Shown piece after piece: positions 9,230 to 18,111 of a stretch of 64,000 bases of DNA (position 1 is the first letter of the stretch; each line of letters starts with the position of its first letter). A program made the position numbers and the translations under genes. This DNA is from Gammaproteobacteria bacterium. Lineage in GTDB: Bacteria; Pseudomonadota; Gammaproteobacteria; Pseudomonadales; Azotimanducaceae. The notes under the pieces are model-generated. The model had not been told where the DNA came from. It did no database searches and saw only the letters and a program-made list of their open reading frames with translations. The stretch lies in NCBI GenBank assembly GCA_026709365.1, contig JAPOTD010000055.1, forward strand, positions 62,001 through 126,000. Reading direction: 5' to 3'.

Positions 9230-11368
9230 TCACAGTTCCCGGCGCAGGGACACGGCCAGCAAGTGGTTGCGGTAGCGGGGGCTCGCGCGCCCGAAGGCGA
9301 GCACGTTGCGGATGGCGTCCTGCCCGACGCCGTCGATGGCCCAATCCGCTGCACGGTAGCGTTCGTAGTAGTAGCGAAGCGCCACCTTGGACTTCCACCG
9401 CCAAGCGGTCTGCAACCGAACGTCCAGCGACCGATGCTGGGAGATCAGGCGCGGAAAGTCCGCCGTTGCCGACTCGAAGGTGGTTGCGTAGTCACCAGCG
9501 CCATCGGAGTGGGCGTACTCAAGGCGCAGGTCGAGTGACGGGAGCGGGAAATCCTTAACCGCAAGGCGCCCGCCTGCCGACCTGACCCGATCGTCGGTGG
9601 CGTACGACCATTCCCGTTCGGGGAAAGCAACGCTTCCCGCAGTGGTCGCCTTGCGCCACTGCACGCCGAAAAAGCCGGAGAGCGACATCCGGTCGCCGAC
9701 GGCATGGGCGACATCCGCCAGCCAGCCGCTGGAGCGGTCGCGCTTGAGGCCCAGCAACGAGTCGGGGTAGCTGAACCTGCGCAGGTTGGCATCGAGGCCG
9801 ACGCTGAGCCCCGAGCTTGCGGAGTCGAATCGCAAGCCGCCGCGCCACTCCCGTTCCCGACGCGCGGCTTGGTAGTGGCGCCGCGTGAGGGAGTTGTTCG
9901 CGGTGTTGGCCACGAACTCGGATGCATCCCGGCTGCCGCGGGCGTGCCGAAGGCTCAAGCGCCAACCCGCGCCCAGCTCGCGGGATGCCTCCAACCAACC
10001 CCGGCGCTCATCGTTGCCCGCGATTTCGAGGTTCGAGCGTCGATGCTCCCGGTTGCGGAAGCCCGCCGCAAACCGTGTCCCGTCCGGCAGCCCGTAGCGC
10101 AGGTTGAACTCGGTGCTCGCGCGCCGGTAGTCATAGCCGACGGCCTGGACCGGGGCGGTCGCGAACAGGTCTCCCAAAACCGGTGTAAGCGTCAGCGCCC
10201 GCCGCCGGTCCGTGCGTTCGACAACGCCGTGGGCGAGGCTTAGCCGCAGACCTTTACGGGGACGGCTAACCAGGTTCGCTGCCGCGCTGAGCGATTCCCG
10301 GTTCGCGCCCAAACCGGGCTCGCCAATGGGCGCCAAGTCGAGATCGGCATTGCTCGTGTAGGGCACAAAGGGCGCATTCTGCTTCGCCTCGGTGCGGGCC
10401 AAGCTGAGGTTGAGTCGGGTGCTGCGATGCAGGCGCAGGCGGGAGACGAACGACAGGGTGCTGGCCTGGTTGGCCGGTGCCGTGGCGCTGCGGCCCCGCG
10501 CCGTGGAGCCAGCGTATGGATTGTCCCAGACCAGCTCCCGCTCCCCATTGTCAAATCGCCGGTGGGCGTAGGAAATGGCTGCGGATAGTCTTTGACTCAC
10601 ATAGCGCAGGCGAGTGTCCGCACCCTCTATCCGGTAGTCGATGGGTTGCGGCAGCACGGTGGCCTGGTAGAGGAAGTCGCGGCTGGTTTCCTGGATGCCG
10701 CGCTTTCGTTCGTGGAAGTAGCCCGCTTCAAGGGTCAATGCCGGCAACGGCTTGAACCAAGCGCCCAACTCCGAGCGGCGGCGTTTGGAGGACAGCTTGA
10801 CGGTTCGGCCACTCTCGGACAGCTGCGTCATGCCGGACGTGCTGAAGGCCGGCACCCAAGCGTGCGGCAGTTGCAGGCCGTCCATCCGAACGAAGGGCGA
10901 GCGCCCGTCATCGGACCGGTTGCGCGGGGTTTCCCGGTAGCGGGCGCGCAGGCCGTAGCGCCGGCGCTTCTCCAAGCGCAAGGCCGCAGCCCGCGAGTCG
11001 AGCCCAAGATTGCGGCCGGTGAGTTCCATCAGCCAGCCGGATACCGTGGTTAGCTGGTAGTCGGCATTCAAGTCGAGATGGCCACCGGACCGATCGATCC
11101 CGTTGTCGCGGCCAAAGCGCGCCTCGCCGCCCTTCGATTCCATGGCGCCGGCGGTGAAGGCGCCGGCTTGGGCGGAGGCCCGGTCGAATTCGCACAGTCT
11201 GCAAGACCAGCGCCGGGTATCCGCCTTGGCATAGTTGGTGGCGAACTCGGCGGCATCGGCAAGGGGGACGGCGGCGAGCATCGACAGCGCCGCCAAACCC
11301 CGCCACAGGGTTTCCCCCGCCGACACAGCCAGCGCCTCAACCAAGCGGCGGCAAACAGCTTCCCTCAT
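9230..11368 (-). CDS. MtrB/PioB-type outer-membrane beta-barrel of an electron conduit
   Basis: A 712-residue protein with a signal peptide (cut near ADA-AEF, residue 39-40). Soon after lies a CRLC motif typical of MtrB/PioB-family barrels. The rest alternates polar and apolar residues with many Tyr, Arg and Asp-rich turns, and the protein ends in a barrel-like strand (LLAVSLRREL). In Shewanella and phototrophic iron oxidisers this barrel sheathes a decahaem cytochrome and carries electrons across the outer membrane. The gene starts on the ATGA that ends the decahaem gene at 11365, so the two are translationally coupled. Its stop is 23 bases from the convergent leucine-rich-repeat haem gene. 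Confidence 0.85.
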   Translation of the reverse strand: MREAVCRRLVEALAVSAGETLWRGLAALSMLAAVPLADAAEFATNYAKADTRRWSCRLCEFDRASAQAGAFTAGAMESKGGEARFGRDNGIDRSGGHLDLNADYQLTTVSGWLMELTGRNLGLDSRAAALRLEKRRRYGLRARYRETPRNRSDDGRSPFVRMDGLQLPHAWVPAFSTSGMTQLSESGRTVKLSSKRRRSELGAWFKPLPALTLEAGYFHERKRGIQETSRDFLYQATVLPQPIDYRIEGADTRLRYVSQRLSAAISYAHRRFDNGERELVWDNPYAGSTARGRSATAPANQASTLSFVSRLRLHRSTRLNLSLARTEAKQNAPFVPYTSNADLDLAPIGEPGLGANRESLSAAANLVSRPRKGLRLSLAHGVVERTDRRRALTLTPVLGDLFATAPVQAVGYDYRRASTEFNLRYGLPDGTRFAAGFRNREHRRSNLEIAGNDERRGWLEASRELGAGWRLSLRHARGSRDASEFVANTANNSLTRRHYQAARREREWRGGLRFDSASSGLSVGLDANLRRFSYPDSLLGLKRDRSSGWLADVAHAVGDRMSLSGFFGVQWRKATTAGSVAFPEREWSYATDDRVRSAGGRLAVKDFPLPSLDLRLEYAHSDGAGDYATTFESATADFPRLISQHRSLDVRLQTAWRWKSKVALRYYYERYRAADWAIDGVGQDAIRNVLAFGRASPRYRNHLLAVSLRREL

Positions 11369-12411
11369 CGGCGCAGCAAATTGCCGGACGGATGATTCGA
11401 GCCATGCACTTGGGCGTGGCAGTTCAGGCAGGCGTTGGCCAACGCAAATTCAGCCCCGGGGTCTTCCGGCGACCGGCCTGCCAACGCCGGCAGGCTGCGA
11501 TGGCCCACCGAAGAGTGGCAGGCTTGGCAGAGCTGGGGCGCCCGGCGCGCCAACAGCGCCGGCTGGTTGGAGCCGTGGGGCAGGTGGCAAATGCCGCAGT
11601 CCTCGCTGGCGGGCGGATGTTCCCAAAGGAAGGGCCCCTGCTTTTCCGCATGGCAGGCAAAGCAGGCTTGGTTGGCCGTCTGCTCGCGCAACAGCCCATC
11701 GCCGCCGCCGTGCGGGTCGTGGCAATCCCGGCAGACCAGTTGATGTTCGCGCAGCGGATGGGAGGACAGCTTCAGCAAGTCGGCGCGCACCTCCCGGTGG
11801 CAGCCGAGGCAGCGGTCCGCCTGCCCGGTCTGGGTGCGTATCGCATCGACACGATCATGGATGCGATGGCAATCGGCGCAGGCCACATCGCCCTGCTCGT
11901 GGGCGCTGCCGGCCCAACGGGCGCGTCCGTAGTCCTCATGGCAAGCGAGGCAGAAGTGGTTCTGCAAATCCGCCGAGGCGTTGGCCTGGGCTCCGAAGTT
12001 GAGGATGGGCTCCCGCGCCATGCCTTCGCCCAGCAGGCGCTGGCCGTGCCCGCCGACGGGCCCGTGGCAGGCTTCGCATTGCAAGCCTGCCGGATGCAGG
12101 GCGGGCGAACCCGGCTTGAACGGCGTGCCCGCAATGGCCGGATGGCCGTGGACGTTGTCGAAAACCGCCGCGACGGGAAACGGCTCGCTGTCGTCATGGC
12201 AACGCAGGCAGGTGTCCGCGCCGCGGCTGGAGTAGCTGCCCGCCGCCAGCTTTGCGGTCAAGGCGGCATCGGCTTGGCCTGAACGGTCGTCCGACGCCAA
12301 CGACGGGCTGAAGAGGCTTACCGCAAGGCAGGCCATTGCAACTCGGGCGGGCTGGCGGAGTGCTCGGTTCACTGGACTTGGTGGCTGCCATTGCGGATCC
12401 GATGACCTCAA
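11365..12411 (-). CDS. Decahaem c-type cytochrome, MtrA/DmsE type
   Basis: A 348-residue protein with a signal peptide (about residues 15-40) and exactly ten CxxCH motifs: CLRCH, CEACH, CLACH, CADCH, CLGCH, CRDCH, CFACH, CGICH, CQACH and CLNCH. Number, spacing and length match the MtrA/DmsE/PioA decahaem family, which passes electrons from periplasmic carriers through the partner barrel to the outside. It lies between a dihaem cytochrome gene (four-base overlap at its start) and the barrel gene (four-base overlap at its end). No outer-surface OmcA/MtrC-type cytochrome is seen in the window; the haem-domain proteins across the intergenic gap could fill that place, but that is inference. Confidence 0.9.
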   Translation of the reverse strand: MRSSDPQWQPPSPVNRALRQPARVAMACLAVSLFSPSLASDDRSGQADAALTAKLAAGSYSSRGADTCLRCHDDSEPFPVAAVFDNVHGHPAIAGTPFKPGSPALHPAGLQCEACHGPVGGHGQRLLGEGMAREPILNFGAQANASADLQNHFCLACHEDYGRARWAGSAHEQGDVACADCHRIHDRVDAIRTQTGQADRCLGCHREVRADLLKLSSHPLREHQLVCRDCHDPHGGGDGLLREQTANQACFACHAEKQGPFLWEHPPASEDCGICHLPHGSNQPALLARRAPQLCQACHSSVGHRSLPALAGRSPEDPGAEFALANACLNCHAQVHGSNHPSGNLLRR

Positions 12412-13052
12412 TATTCCCCCGCGCTCACGTACAGTTCAATGATGGCCCGCTTCTCCGCTGCCGAGAGGGTGTCGTACTTTTCCCGCATCTTGTCGGACAT
12501 GGCCCGGCGGCCGGCGTCGAAGTTGTCGAATTCCGCAACCAGGTAGTCGCGCCACTGTCCGGCAGTGATCGGCAAGTCCGACTCCGGATCCCGGCCACCA
12601 TCGTAGTGGCACCGGTCGCACTTCTCCGCATGGATTTCCGCACCCTGCCGGGCAAGTTCGGCATCGAATGCCTGCTCATGCGGCTGCCATTGCTGATTCG
12701 CATAGTGGATCACCACCGCCCACTCATCGGCATCCGAAAGCGATTCGGCAACTTCCACCATGTCGGTTTTGGTACCGTCCGGCAGTTCGACGGCGCGCGC
12801 GGCCCGCAAACCCATGCGATAGGTGTCCAGCAGGTCCATGGTCGCCAGCATCGAAAAACCGGCGATGGAAGGAATGTCGCTATTCCGGCTCTGCCCGTCC
12901 TCCCCGTGGCACTCCGCGCATCGGCTGGCCACTTGCTCACCGGTCTTGGCAATGCTCGGTTCGGTGGCCGGTTCGTCGCCTTGCGCAAGCGGGAAGCCGC
13001 CAAGCAGGACGAGCACGGCTGACCACCCGGCCCTTTGCCCAAAGCGCCACAT
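12408..13052 (-). CDS. Periplasmic dihaem cytochrome c (c4/c553-like)
   Basis: From the ATG at 13052 the protein has 214 residues: a signal peptide (MWRFGQRAGW to about residue 25) and two class I cytochrome domains, with CAECHGEDGQSR in the first and CDRCHYDGGRDP in the second. It would shuttle electrons in the periplasm, probably to the decahaem cytochrome with which it overlaps by four bases (ATGA). The frame stays open upstream to 13403, into the next gene; another ATG at 13085 adds 11 residues before the signal peptide and has a GGGGGGA run pressed against it. I prefer 13052 because it gives a normal signal peptide; the start is unsure by 33 bases. Confidence 0.8.
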   Translation of the reverse strand: MWRFGQRAGWSAVLVLLGGFPLAQGDEPATEPSIAKTGEQVASRCAECHGEDGQSRNSDIPSIAGFSMLATMDLLDTYRMGLRAARAVELPDGTKTDMVEVAESLSDADEWAVVIHYANQQWQPHEQAFDAELARQGAEIHAEKCDRCHYDGGRDPESDLPITAGQWRDYLVAEFDNFDAGRRAMSDKMREKYDTLSAAEKRAIIELYVSAGEY

Positions 13053-13158
13053 GAAGCTCGATCCGAGCGACCCCGACCCCGACATTCCCCCCAATCGCCC
13101 GTCCAAACGGACGGCGGCATCGAATTTCCGCTTTCGCGACTTCCGAGGGCGCAGGCTC

Positions 13159-13710
13159 CTAGCGCTCATTTGATCCGCCAGCTTCCGCTTCGGCGGACAG
13201 GGCCGCCACTCGACTGCCGATGGACGCCAGGGCGTCCTTGAGCTTGGGAACGGCATCGGTCTCCGGCGCTGGCCGCTCAAGCCAACAGCAGCCGAGGTCG
13301 CGCCCACTGCAATCGACCGCGACCACGTCGTCGGGCAGGGTGTCGATGAGTGGCTGAAGCTGCTCGAGCCAACCCGCGGGCAGAGCGGCTCCCTCATCGG
13401 CAATCCAGCCGCAGGCGGTGCGCAACAGCCGCCAAGAGGGCGCCGGCTCGGGCTTCCGGTCCAACGCCAAGGCGTATCGCGTGCAGGCCCGCATGGGCGT
13501 GCGCAACCGCCCCCCGGCCGTCACCCGATCCTCGGCCGCCGCATCGGGGTTGCGCACCGAGCTAAGCTCCACGGTCAGCCCCAGCTGCCGCGCTTGCGCC
13601 CGCAGCGCGGCAAGACGACGGTCCCTCCGGCTCGGCAGCACGTAGAGGAGGGGTCCGAAGGCGACGATCAAGACGCCGACGATGATGGCCCCGATCCAGA
13701 TGCCGTCCAT
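13159..13710 (-). CDS. Small inner-membrane-anchored protein of unknown function
   Basis: A 183-residue protein with one N-terminal membrane helix (about residues 4-26), then RRDRRLAALRAQARQLGL and a cytoplasmic domain. It ends in SNER at 13159. The frame is open far upstream of 13710 only as antisense to slt; the ATG at 13710 followed by the membrane helix is the natural start. It lies 106 bases upstream of the cytochrome operon on the same strand and is divergent from slt, 147 bases away. It resembles short conserved proteobacterial hypothetical proteins with an N-terminal anchor, but I cannot name it. Confidence 0.65.
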   Translation of the reverse strand: MDGIWIGAIIVGVLIVAFGPLLYVLPSRRDRRLAALRAQARQLGLTVELSSVRNPDAAAEDRVTAGGRLRTPMRACTRYALALDRKPEPAPSWRLLRTACGWIADEGAALPAGWLEQLQPLIDTLPDDVVAVDCSGRDLGCCWLERPAPETDAVPKLKDALASIGSRVAALSAEAEAGGSNER

Positions 13711-13857
13711 GCGCCTCCCGTCCCTTGGTTGGCGGTGATGCTGCTGCCGATGCGTCCGCAAGGGACGCTGCCCAAGCTGGCGCAGTCCACCTTGAGACCA
13801 TGCCGCTCTTCCAGTTAGTCTATTCCATCGTCGTTTGGTTGCGGTTGGGTCAACGAA

Positions 13858-15789
13858 GTGAAGCGGTATTGGCTTCATGCGAAGCGCCGCCTCGGGCTGG
13901 CCCTGACGGTCTTGTTGTTGGCCGCCAGTCCACTGGCGGGCGGGGCTGTCAACGTCGCGCTCCACGAGCACCGCCAAGCGTACCGCAAGGCGGTGGACCT
14001 TGTGCTTGCGGGCCATGTGTCGGCGGCCCTGAAAATTCAGCAGGAGCTGGCCGACTACGTCCTTGCGCCCTACATCACCTACCATCGCAACCGGCTGCGC
14101 CTGAGCCGCCTGAGCGCGGCTGAGGTCAACGGCTTTCGACGCGACCATCCGGACCTGCCGGGCGCCCAACGCATTTATTGGCAGTGGCTGGAAAGCCTCG
14201 CGGCGCGCGGCCAGTGGCGGACCTTCCTTGAGCACTACGAGCCCACGGACCAGGTCGATCTGCAATGCCTGCGCTTGCGGGCGCTGCATAACACCGGCCA
14301 GCGGGAAGCCGCCCTGGACGGGGTGGAAGCGCTCTGGACGGTGGGCAAGTCGCAGCCCAAGGCCTGCGATCCGATCTTTCAGCTCTGGCAGCGGGAACGG
14401 CTCAACGATGCCATCGCCTGGCGGCGCCTGGAGCTCGCCATCAACGCCAACCAACGCCTGCTGGCCCGCTACCTGGCCCGCTTCTTCTCCTCCGAAGCCA
14501 GGGGTTGGGCGCAGGCCCTCTACGACTTGCATGTCAATCCCGCCCACATCGAGCGCGCCAGCCGCTACAGTGCCGACAACGAATGGTCCCGGGGCGCGAT
14601 CGCCCACGGGTTGAAGCGGCTGGCCGGGCGGGATGCGAAAGCCGCCCGGGAGGCCTGGGCGCGGTATCAGGCCAGCCACGGGTTTTCCGCAGCCGAGCGC
14701 CGCCCCATCGACGAGGCCATCGACGCCGCGCTTGCCGAGGCCGGGCTGCTGGACCGGTCGCCGACGGCTGGGGACTCGCCACAAACGGCGGCCCGCTTCG
14801 CCCTCGCCTACCTCAAGCAGCAGAACTGGCCGCTGCTCCAAGCCTGGATCGAGCGGATGCCGGAGGTGGAGCGTTTCGGCGACAAGTGGCAGTACTGGCT
14901 GGCCCGGGCGGTTGACGCCTCCCACGAGAACTCGGAACGCGCCCGCCTGGCCTTCCGGTCGTTGGCTGAAAAGCGTTCCTACTACGGCTTTCTGGCGGCG
15001 CAGCGGCTCGGATTGCCGCCGCGGATGAACGATGCATCCAGAGTAATCGGCGAGGCGGAGCTGCAGCGGACCTTGGCCATCCCGGCGGTCGGACGGACGA
15101 TTGAGCTGTTCGCCGTCGGCGATGAGGTGAACGCCCGCCGGGAGCTGCTCGGCGTCATACCCCGGCTGAGCGCCGAGGAGCGAGCGGCGACCACCACCAT
15201 GGTGCAGCGCATCGGCTTCACCACCCTAGCCATCCACACTGCCAATCGGGCCGAGCTGCGCGATCACTTGTGGCTGCGGTTTCCGGTGCTGCACCAATCC
15301 CTGTTCGGCCAGGCCAGCCACGCCACCACCGTGCCGCTGGCGCTGCTGCTGGCCTTCGCCCGCCAGGAAAGCGCCTTTGCGGCCGGTGCCCGCTCCTCGG
15401 CCAACGCCAGGGGCGTCCTGCAGATGCTCCCCAGCACGGCGCGGCTGGCTGCCAAGCGCGCCGGCCTGCCCACGCCGACCGCCAACGGCCTGTATGATCC
15501 CGCCACCAACATACCCTTGGGCGCCAGCCACATCGCTTGGCTGCTGCGGCGCTACGACGACGTGCTGCCGTTCGCGGCAGCCGCCTACAATGCCGGCGAG
15601 CACCGGGTTGACCGCTGGATTCGCGAGCGCGCGGGCGTGGCGCTTGACGTGTGGATTGACGCCATTCCCTTCCGCGAAACCCGCAACTACGTCCACAACG
15701 TGCTGGCCTTCAACCAGATCTACGCCGCCCGCTTCGGCGCGGCGCCGCCGATGCTGTCCAACCTCGACCTGGTGGTGGCGCCGCGATGA
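13858..15789 (+). CDS. slt: Soluble lytic murein transglycosylase
   Basis: A 643-residue protein with a GTG start and an N-terminal signal peptide (to about residue 30). A long alpha-helical superhelical part covers most of the chain, as in Slt70. The catalytic SLT domain lies at about 490-630: RQESAFAAGARS with the catalytic Glu504, RGVLQMLPSTA, and AAAYNAGEHRVDRW. It cleaves peptidoglycan glycan strands to 1,6-anhydro products in the periplasm. Length and layout match the Slt family. The stop overlaps the tatD start by four bases (ATGA). Confidence 0.92.
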   Translation: MKRYWLHAKRRLGLALTVLLLAASPLAGGAVNVALHEHRQAYRKAVDLVLAGHVSAALKIQQELADYVLAPYITYHRNRLRLSRLSAAEVNGFRRDHPDLPGAQRIYWQWLESLAARGQWRTFLEHYEPTDQVDLQCLRLRALHNTGQREAALDGVEALWTVGKSQPKACDPIFQLWQRERLNDAIAWRRLELAINANQRLLARYLARFFSSEARGWAQALYDLHVNPAHIERASRYSADNEWSRGAIAHGLKRLAGRDAKAAREAWARYQASHGFSAAERRPIDEAIDAALAEAGLLDRSPTAGDSPQTAARFALAYLKQQNWPLLQAWIERMPEVERFGDKWQYWLARAVDASHENSERARLAFRSLAEKRSYYGFLAAQRLGLPPRMNDASRVIGEAELQRTLAIPAVGRTIELFAVGDEVNARRELLGVIPRLSAEERAATTTMVQRIGFTTLAIHTANRAELRDHLWLRFPVLHQSLFGQASHATTVPLALLLAFARQESAFAAGARSSANARGVLQMLPSTARLAAKRAGLPTPTANGLYDPATNIPLGASHIAWLLRRYDDVLPFAAAAYNAGEHRVDRWIRERAGVALDVWIDAIPFRETRNYVHNVLAFNQIYAARFGAAPPMLSNLDLVVAPR

Positions 15790-16607
15790 GCGAAGTTGAA
15801 CTGGTGGACATCGGCGCCAACCTGCTCAACGGGCAGTTCCGCCATGACCTCGACGCCGTGCTCGCCCGTGCCCGAGGCGCCGGGCTCGGCCACATGATGG
15901 TGACCGCCACCGACGTGGCGGACTCGCAAGCCGCCATCGAACTGTGCCGAGGGCACGGGGATCTCTCCTGCACGGTTGGCGTCCACCCCCACGATGCCGC
16001 CAAGACGCTGGCGGCGGGCGGCGACTGGGTGGCGCAGCTGCGCAGGCTGGCCGGCCGCGAACCAGTATGCGCCATCGGTGAGGCGGGCCTTGACTTCCAC
16101 CGCAACTTCTCGCCGCCGACTGACCAGCGCGCCGTGTTCGATGCCCAGATCCGGCTCGCCGCCGAGCTCGACCTGCCGCTCTTCGTCCACGACCGGGATA
16201 GCGGCGGGGCGGTGTACGACGCCCTGATGAGCCATGCCGGACAACTCAACGACGTGGTGATCCACTGCTTCACCGGCGATGAAGCGGACCTGAAGCGCTA
16301 TTTGGCGGCCGGCTTTCACATCGGCATCACCGGCTGGGTCTGCGACCGTCGGCGCGGCGAGCGCCTGCGCGACCTGATCCCGCAAATTCCCCTTGATCGA
16401 CTGTTGATCGAAACCGATGCGCCCTTTCTGCTGCCCCACGGGGCCGCCAGCCCAACCGCTGACAAGCGCCGCAACGAACCCTGCCTGCTGCCCTTTATCG
16501 CCGGTGCCGTCGCGCAACTATTGGGGATGCCCGCATCCGAGCTGGGCCGTCAAACCGCGGCCAACGCAAGGCGCCTGTTCGGCCTCAGGGGGTCAACAGA
16601 GCAATGA
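15786..16607 (+). CDS. tatD: TatD-family metal-dependent hydrolase
   Basis: A 273-residue TIM-barrel hydrolase. Visible signature parts are DIGANLLN at the N-terminus, VGVHPHDAA (metal-binding His pair), AIGEAGLDFHRN, LPLFVHDRDS, VIHCFTGD and LLIETDAPFLLP, all in the order of the TatD DNase family. The enzyme acts on DNA 3' ends and possibly other substrates in the cytoplasm. It begins on the ATGA that stops slt, so the pair is probably one operon. Its last 23 bases overlap the convergent glutaredoxin-like gene. Confidence 0.93.
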   Translation: MSEVELVDIGANLLNGQFRHDLDAVLARARGAGLGHMMVTATDVADSQAAIELCRGHGDLSCTVGVHPHDAAKTLAAGGDWVAQLRRLAGREPVCAIGEAGLDFHRNFSPPTDQRAVFDAQIRLAAELDLPLFVHDRDSGGAVYDALMSHAGQLNDVVIHCFTGDEADLKRYLAAGFHIGITGWVCDRRRGERLRDLIPQIPLDRLLIETDAPFLLPHGAASPTADKRRNEPCLLPFIAGAVAQLLGMPASELGRQTAANARRLFGLRGSTEQ

Positions 16608-16815
16608 CGGCATCCCGATCCAGCGGCGAATCGGTTTCGCGGCCCCCGAAGCGAAGCACCGGGATGCGCTCGCCATAGCGCCGCAGCAGCCCCTCCTCGG
16701 TCGCCACGTCCACCACCCGCAAGGTCAGGCCGCTGAGTTCTGGCATACTGAGCAGACCGTCGAGCGCTCGCTCGCACAAGGCGCAGCCGTCGGTCGAGTA
16801 AAGAACCAACTCCAT
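16585..16815 (-). CDS. Small glutaredoxin-like protein (DUF836 type)
   Basis: A 76-residue thioredoxin-fold protein: LVLYSTDGCALCERAL carries the CxxC redox motif at the N-terminus, followed by LRVVDVATEEGLLRRYGERIPVL with the cis-Pro of the fold. Proteins of this family are small dithiol oxidoreductases in the cytoplasm. The frame is open to 16956, but the fold begins at the ATG at 16815. That ATG shares the sequence CATG with the start of the divergent gene at 16814, so the two genes start back to back with no space between them; the 3' end overlaps tatD. Confidence 0.8.
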   Translation of the reverse strand: MELVLYSTDGCALCERALDGLLSMPELSGLTLRVVDVATEEGLLRRYGERIPVLRFGGRETDSPLDRDAVIALLTP

Positions 16816-17761
16816 GCTTGCATCATACCGCCACGGCGACCGGGCCAGCGCCGCCAAGTACCCCTTGGCCACAGCCGCCGCCCTGCCGTGGCAGGCAGCG
16901 GCCGACGGCGCTTGGTGCGAGCTGGCTTTGCCGCCTTGCCCGGCGGCCCACATCATAGTGCCGAGCCTGTCCGCGGACTTAAGCGATTGCGCCTACCGGG
17001 TGACGCTGCGCAGCGCCGATGAGCGTTGGACATTGCAGGCCGTGCCTTCGTCGCCTCCGTCCGCTGGGTGCCACGCTCGCCGCCGGCCAGCGAGCGTTCC
17101 AGTCAGCACCCACATCGACTGCTTTCACACCGAAGCTAACCTGCCTGCCAGCCGCCTGCGCTTCACGCTGGGGCAGGCGGAGCCGCCGCTGCGCCATCTG
17201 CTGGCCGTCTCGGTGCGTCCCTTGGTAATGGATCCGAAGCTGCCCGACGCGGCGCGGGCGGTCGCGCCGCAGCCTCCCGCCATCAGCCAAATGCTTGGAC
17301 CCCAAGCCATTGCGCGACGAATCTGCTCGCCCACCGCCCTGGCGATGGCCCTCAAGGCCGCGGATGCGGGCATTGACTGGCTGGAGGTGGTGGAGCGGTG
17401 CTTCGACCAACGCACCCAATCCTACGGCTGCTGGCCGATGGCCATCCGCTGCGCCGCTGCCTTTGGCCGTCTTGGGGCAGTGGAGGCGCTGCCCGCTTGG
17501 GAGCCCGCCATCCAAGTGCTGCGCAGCGGCTTGCCGATCGTCGCCAGCATCGACTTCGCCGCCGGCGAACTGCCGGGGGCGCCGCTTTCCAGGACCGCAG
17601 GCCACTTGGTAACCTGCTACGGCGTGGACGGCGATGCCGTGCTGGTCAACGATCCGGCGGCCGGCGATGCGGCGGACGTGCCGCGCCGCTACGGCCTCGA
17701 AGCCTTCAGCCAAGCTTGGCTGCGCCGCCGGGGAGCGGCGTACATCATGCCAGCGCCTTAG
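16814..17761 (+). CDS. Peptidase C39-like family protein
   Basis: A 315-residue protein with no clear signal peptide. The C-terminal half has the papain-like C39 pattern: CSPTALAMAL (catalytic Cys near residue 173), a middle region with YGCWPM, then TAGHLVTCYGVDGD (His near 270) and VLVNDPAA (Asp). The N-terminal 150 residues are a less conserved beta-rich part. This matches stand-alone C39-like proteins found in proteobacteria whose substrate is unknown, rather than the bacteriocin-exporter domain. The gene is divergent from the glutaredoxin-like gene, and the start codons overlap. Confidence 0.75.
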   Translation: MLASYRHGDRASAAKYPLATAAALPWQAAADGAWCELALPPCPAAHIIVPSLSADLSDCAYRVTLRSADERWTLQAVPSSPPSAGCHARRRPASVPVSTHIDCFHTEANLPASRLRFTLGQAEPPLRHLLAVSVRPLVMDPKLPDAARAVAPQPPAISQMLGPQAIARRICSPTALAMALKAADAGIDWLEVVERCFDQRTQSYGCWPMAIRCAAAFGRLGAVEALPAWEPAIQVLRSGLPIVASIDFAAGELPGAPLSRTAGHLVTCYGVDGDAVLVNDPAAGDAADVPRRYGLEAFSQAWLRRRGAAYIMPAP

Positions 17762-17895
17762 AAGGTGGCGCCTCCCCAGAAGAATGGGCTGCAAGCCCCC
17801 ATCCTGACGGAACGCACTGGGGTGTCCTGCCCTCGATGGGGCAACTGGCACGGGCTTCCCGTCGGGACATCACCCATCTGTCGCACGGAGAAGCG

Positions 17896-18111
17896 ATGAA
17901 GCACTTGGGATGGTTCCTGCTGCTCGCGGCGGGCTTTGGCCTGACCACTGCCGGATTGATGCTTTGGCACGACCGGGGCTTCGCCTTCGCCGGCATGTGG
18001 CGGTTCGACGACGGGCTGCATCCGCTGTACCTGCTGATCGTCGGCATCGCCATGATCCCGCCTGCATTGGGTGAGATATTCCTGCTTGAGCAGCGCCAAG
18101 ACGATGGCTGA
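17896..18111 (+). CDS. Small two-helix membrane protein
   Basis: A 71-residue protein with two predicted membrane helices (about residues 4-24 and 45-66) joined by a short loop containing HDRGF and RFDDGLHP. GGAG lies eight bases before the ATG, which fixes the start within a longer open frame. The stop overlaps the start of the GNAT gene by eight bases. No function is recognised. Confidence 0.65.
   Translation: MKHLGWFLLLAAGFGLTTAGLMLWHDRGFAFAGMWRFDDGLHPLYLLIVGIAMIPPALGEIFLLEQRQDDG

Noticed and set aside
13711..14925. Upstream extension of the small membrane protein frame (13159-14925 minus)
   Set aside because: The part beyond 13710 is opposite slt; the ATG at 13710 followed by a membrane helix is the natural start.
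17398..18111. 237-codon frame starting inside the C39-like gene
   Set aside because: The first 166 codons are out of frame with the C39-like gene; only the last 71, from ATG 17896 with GGAG upstream, form a plausible membrane protein.
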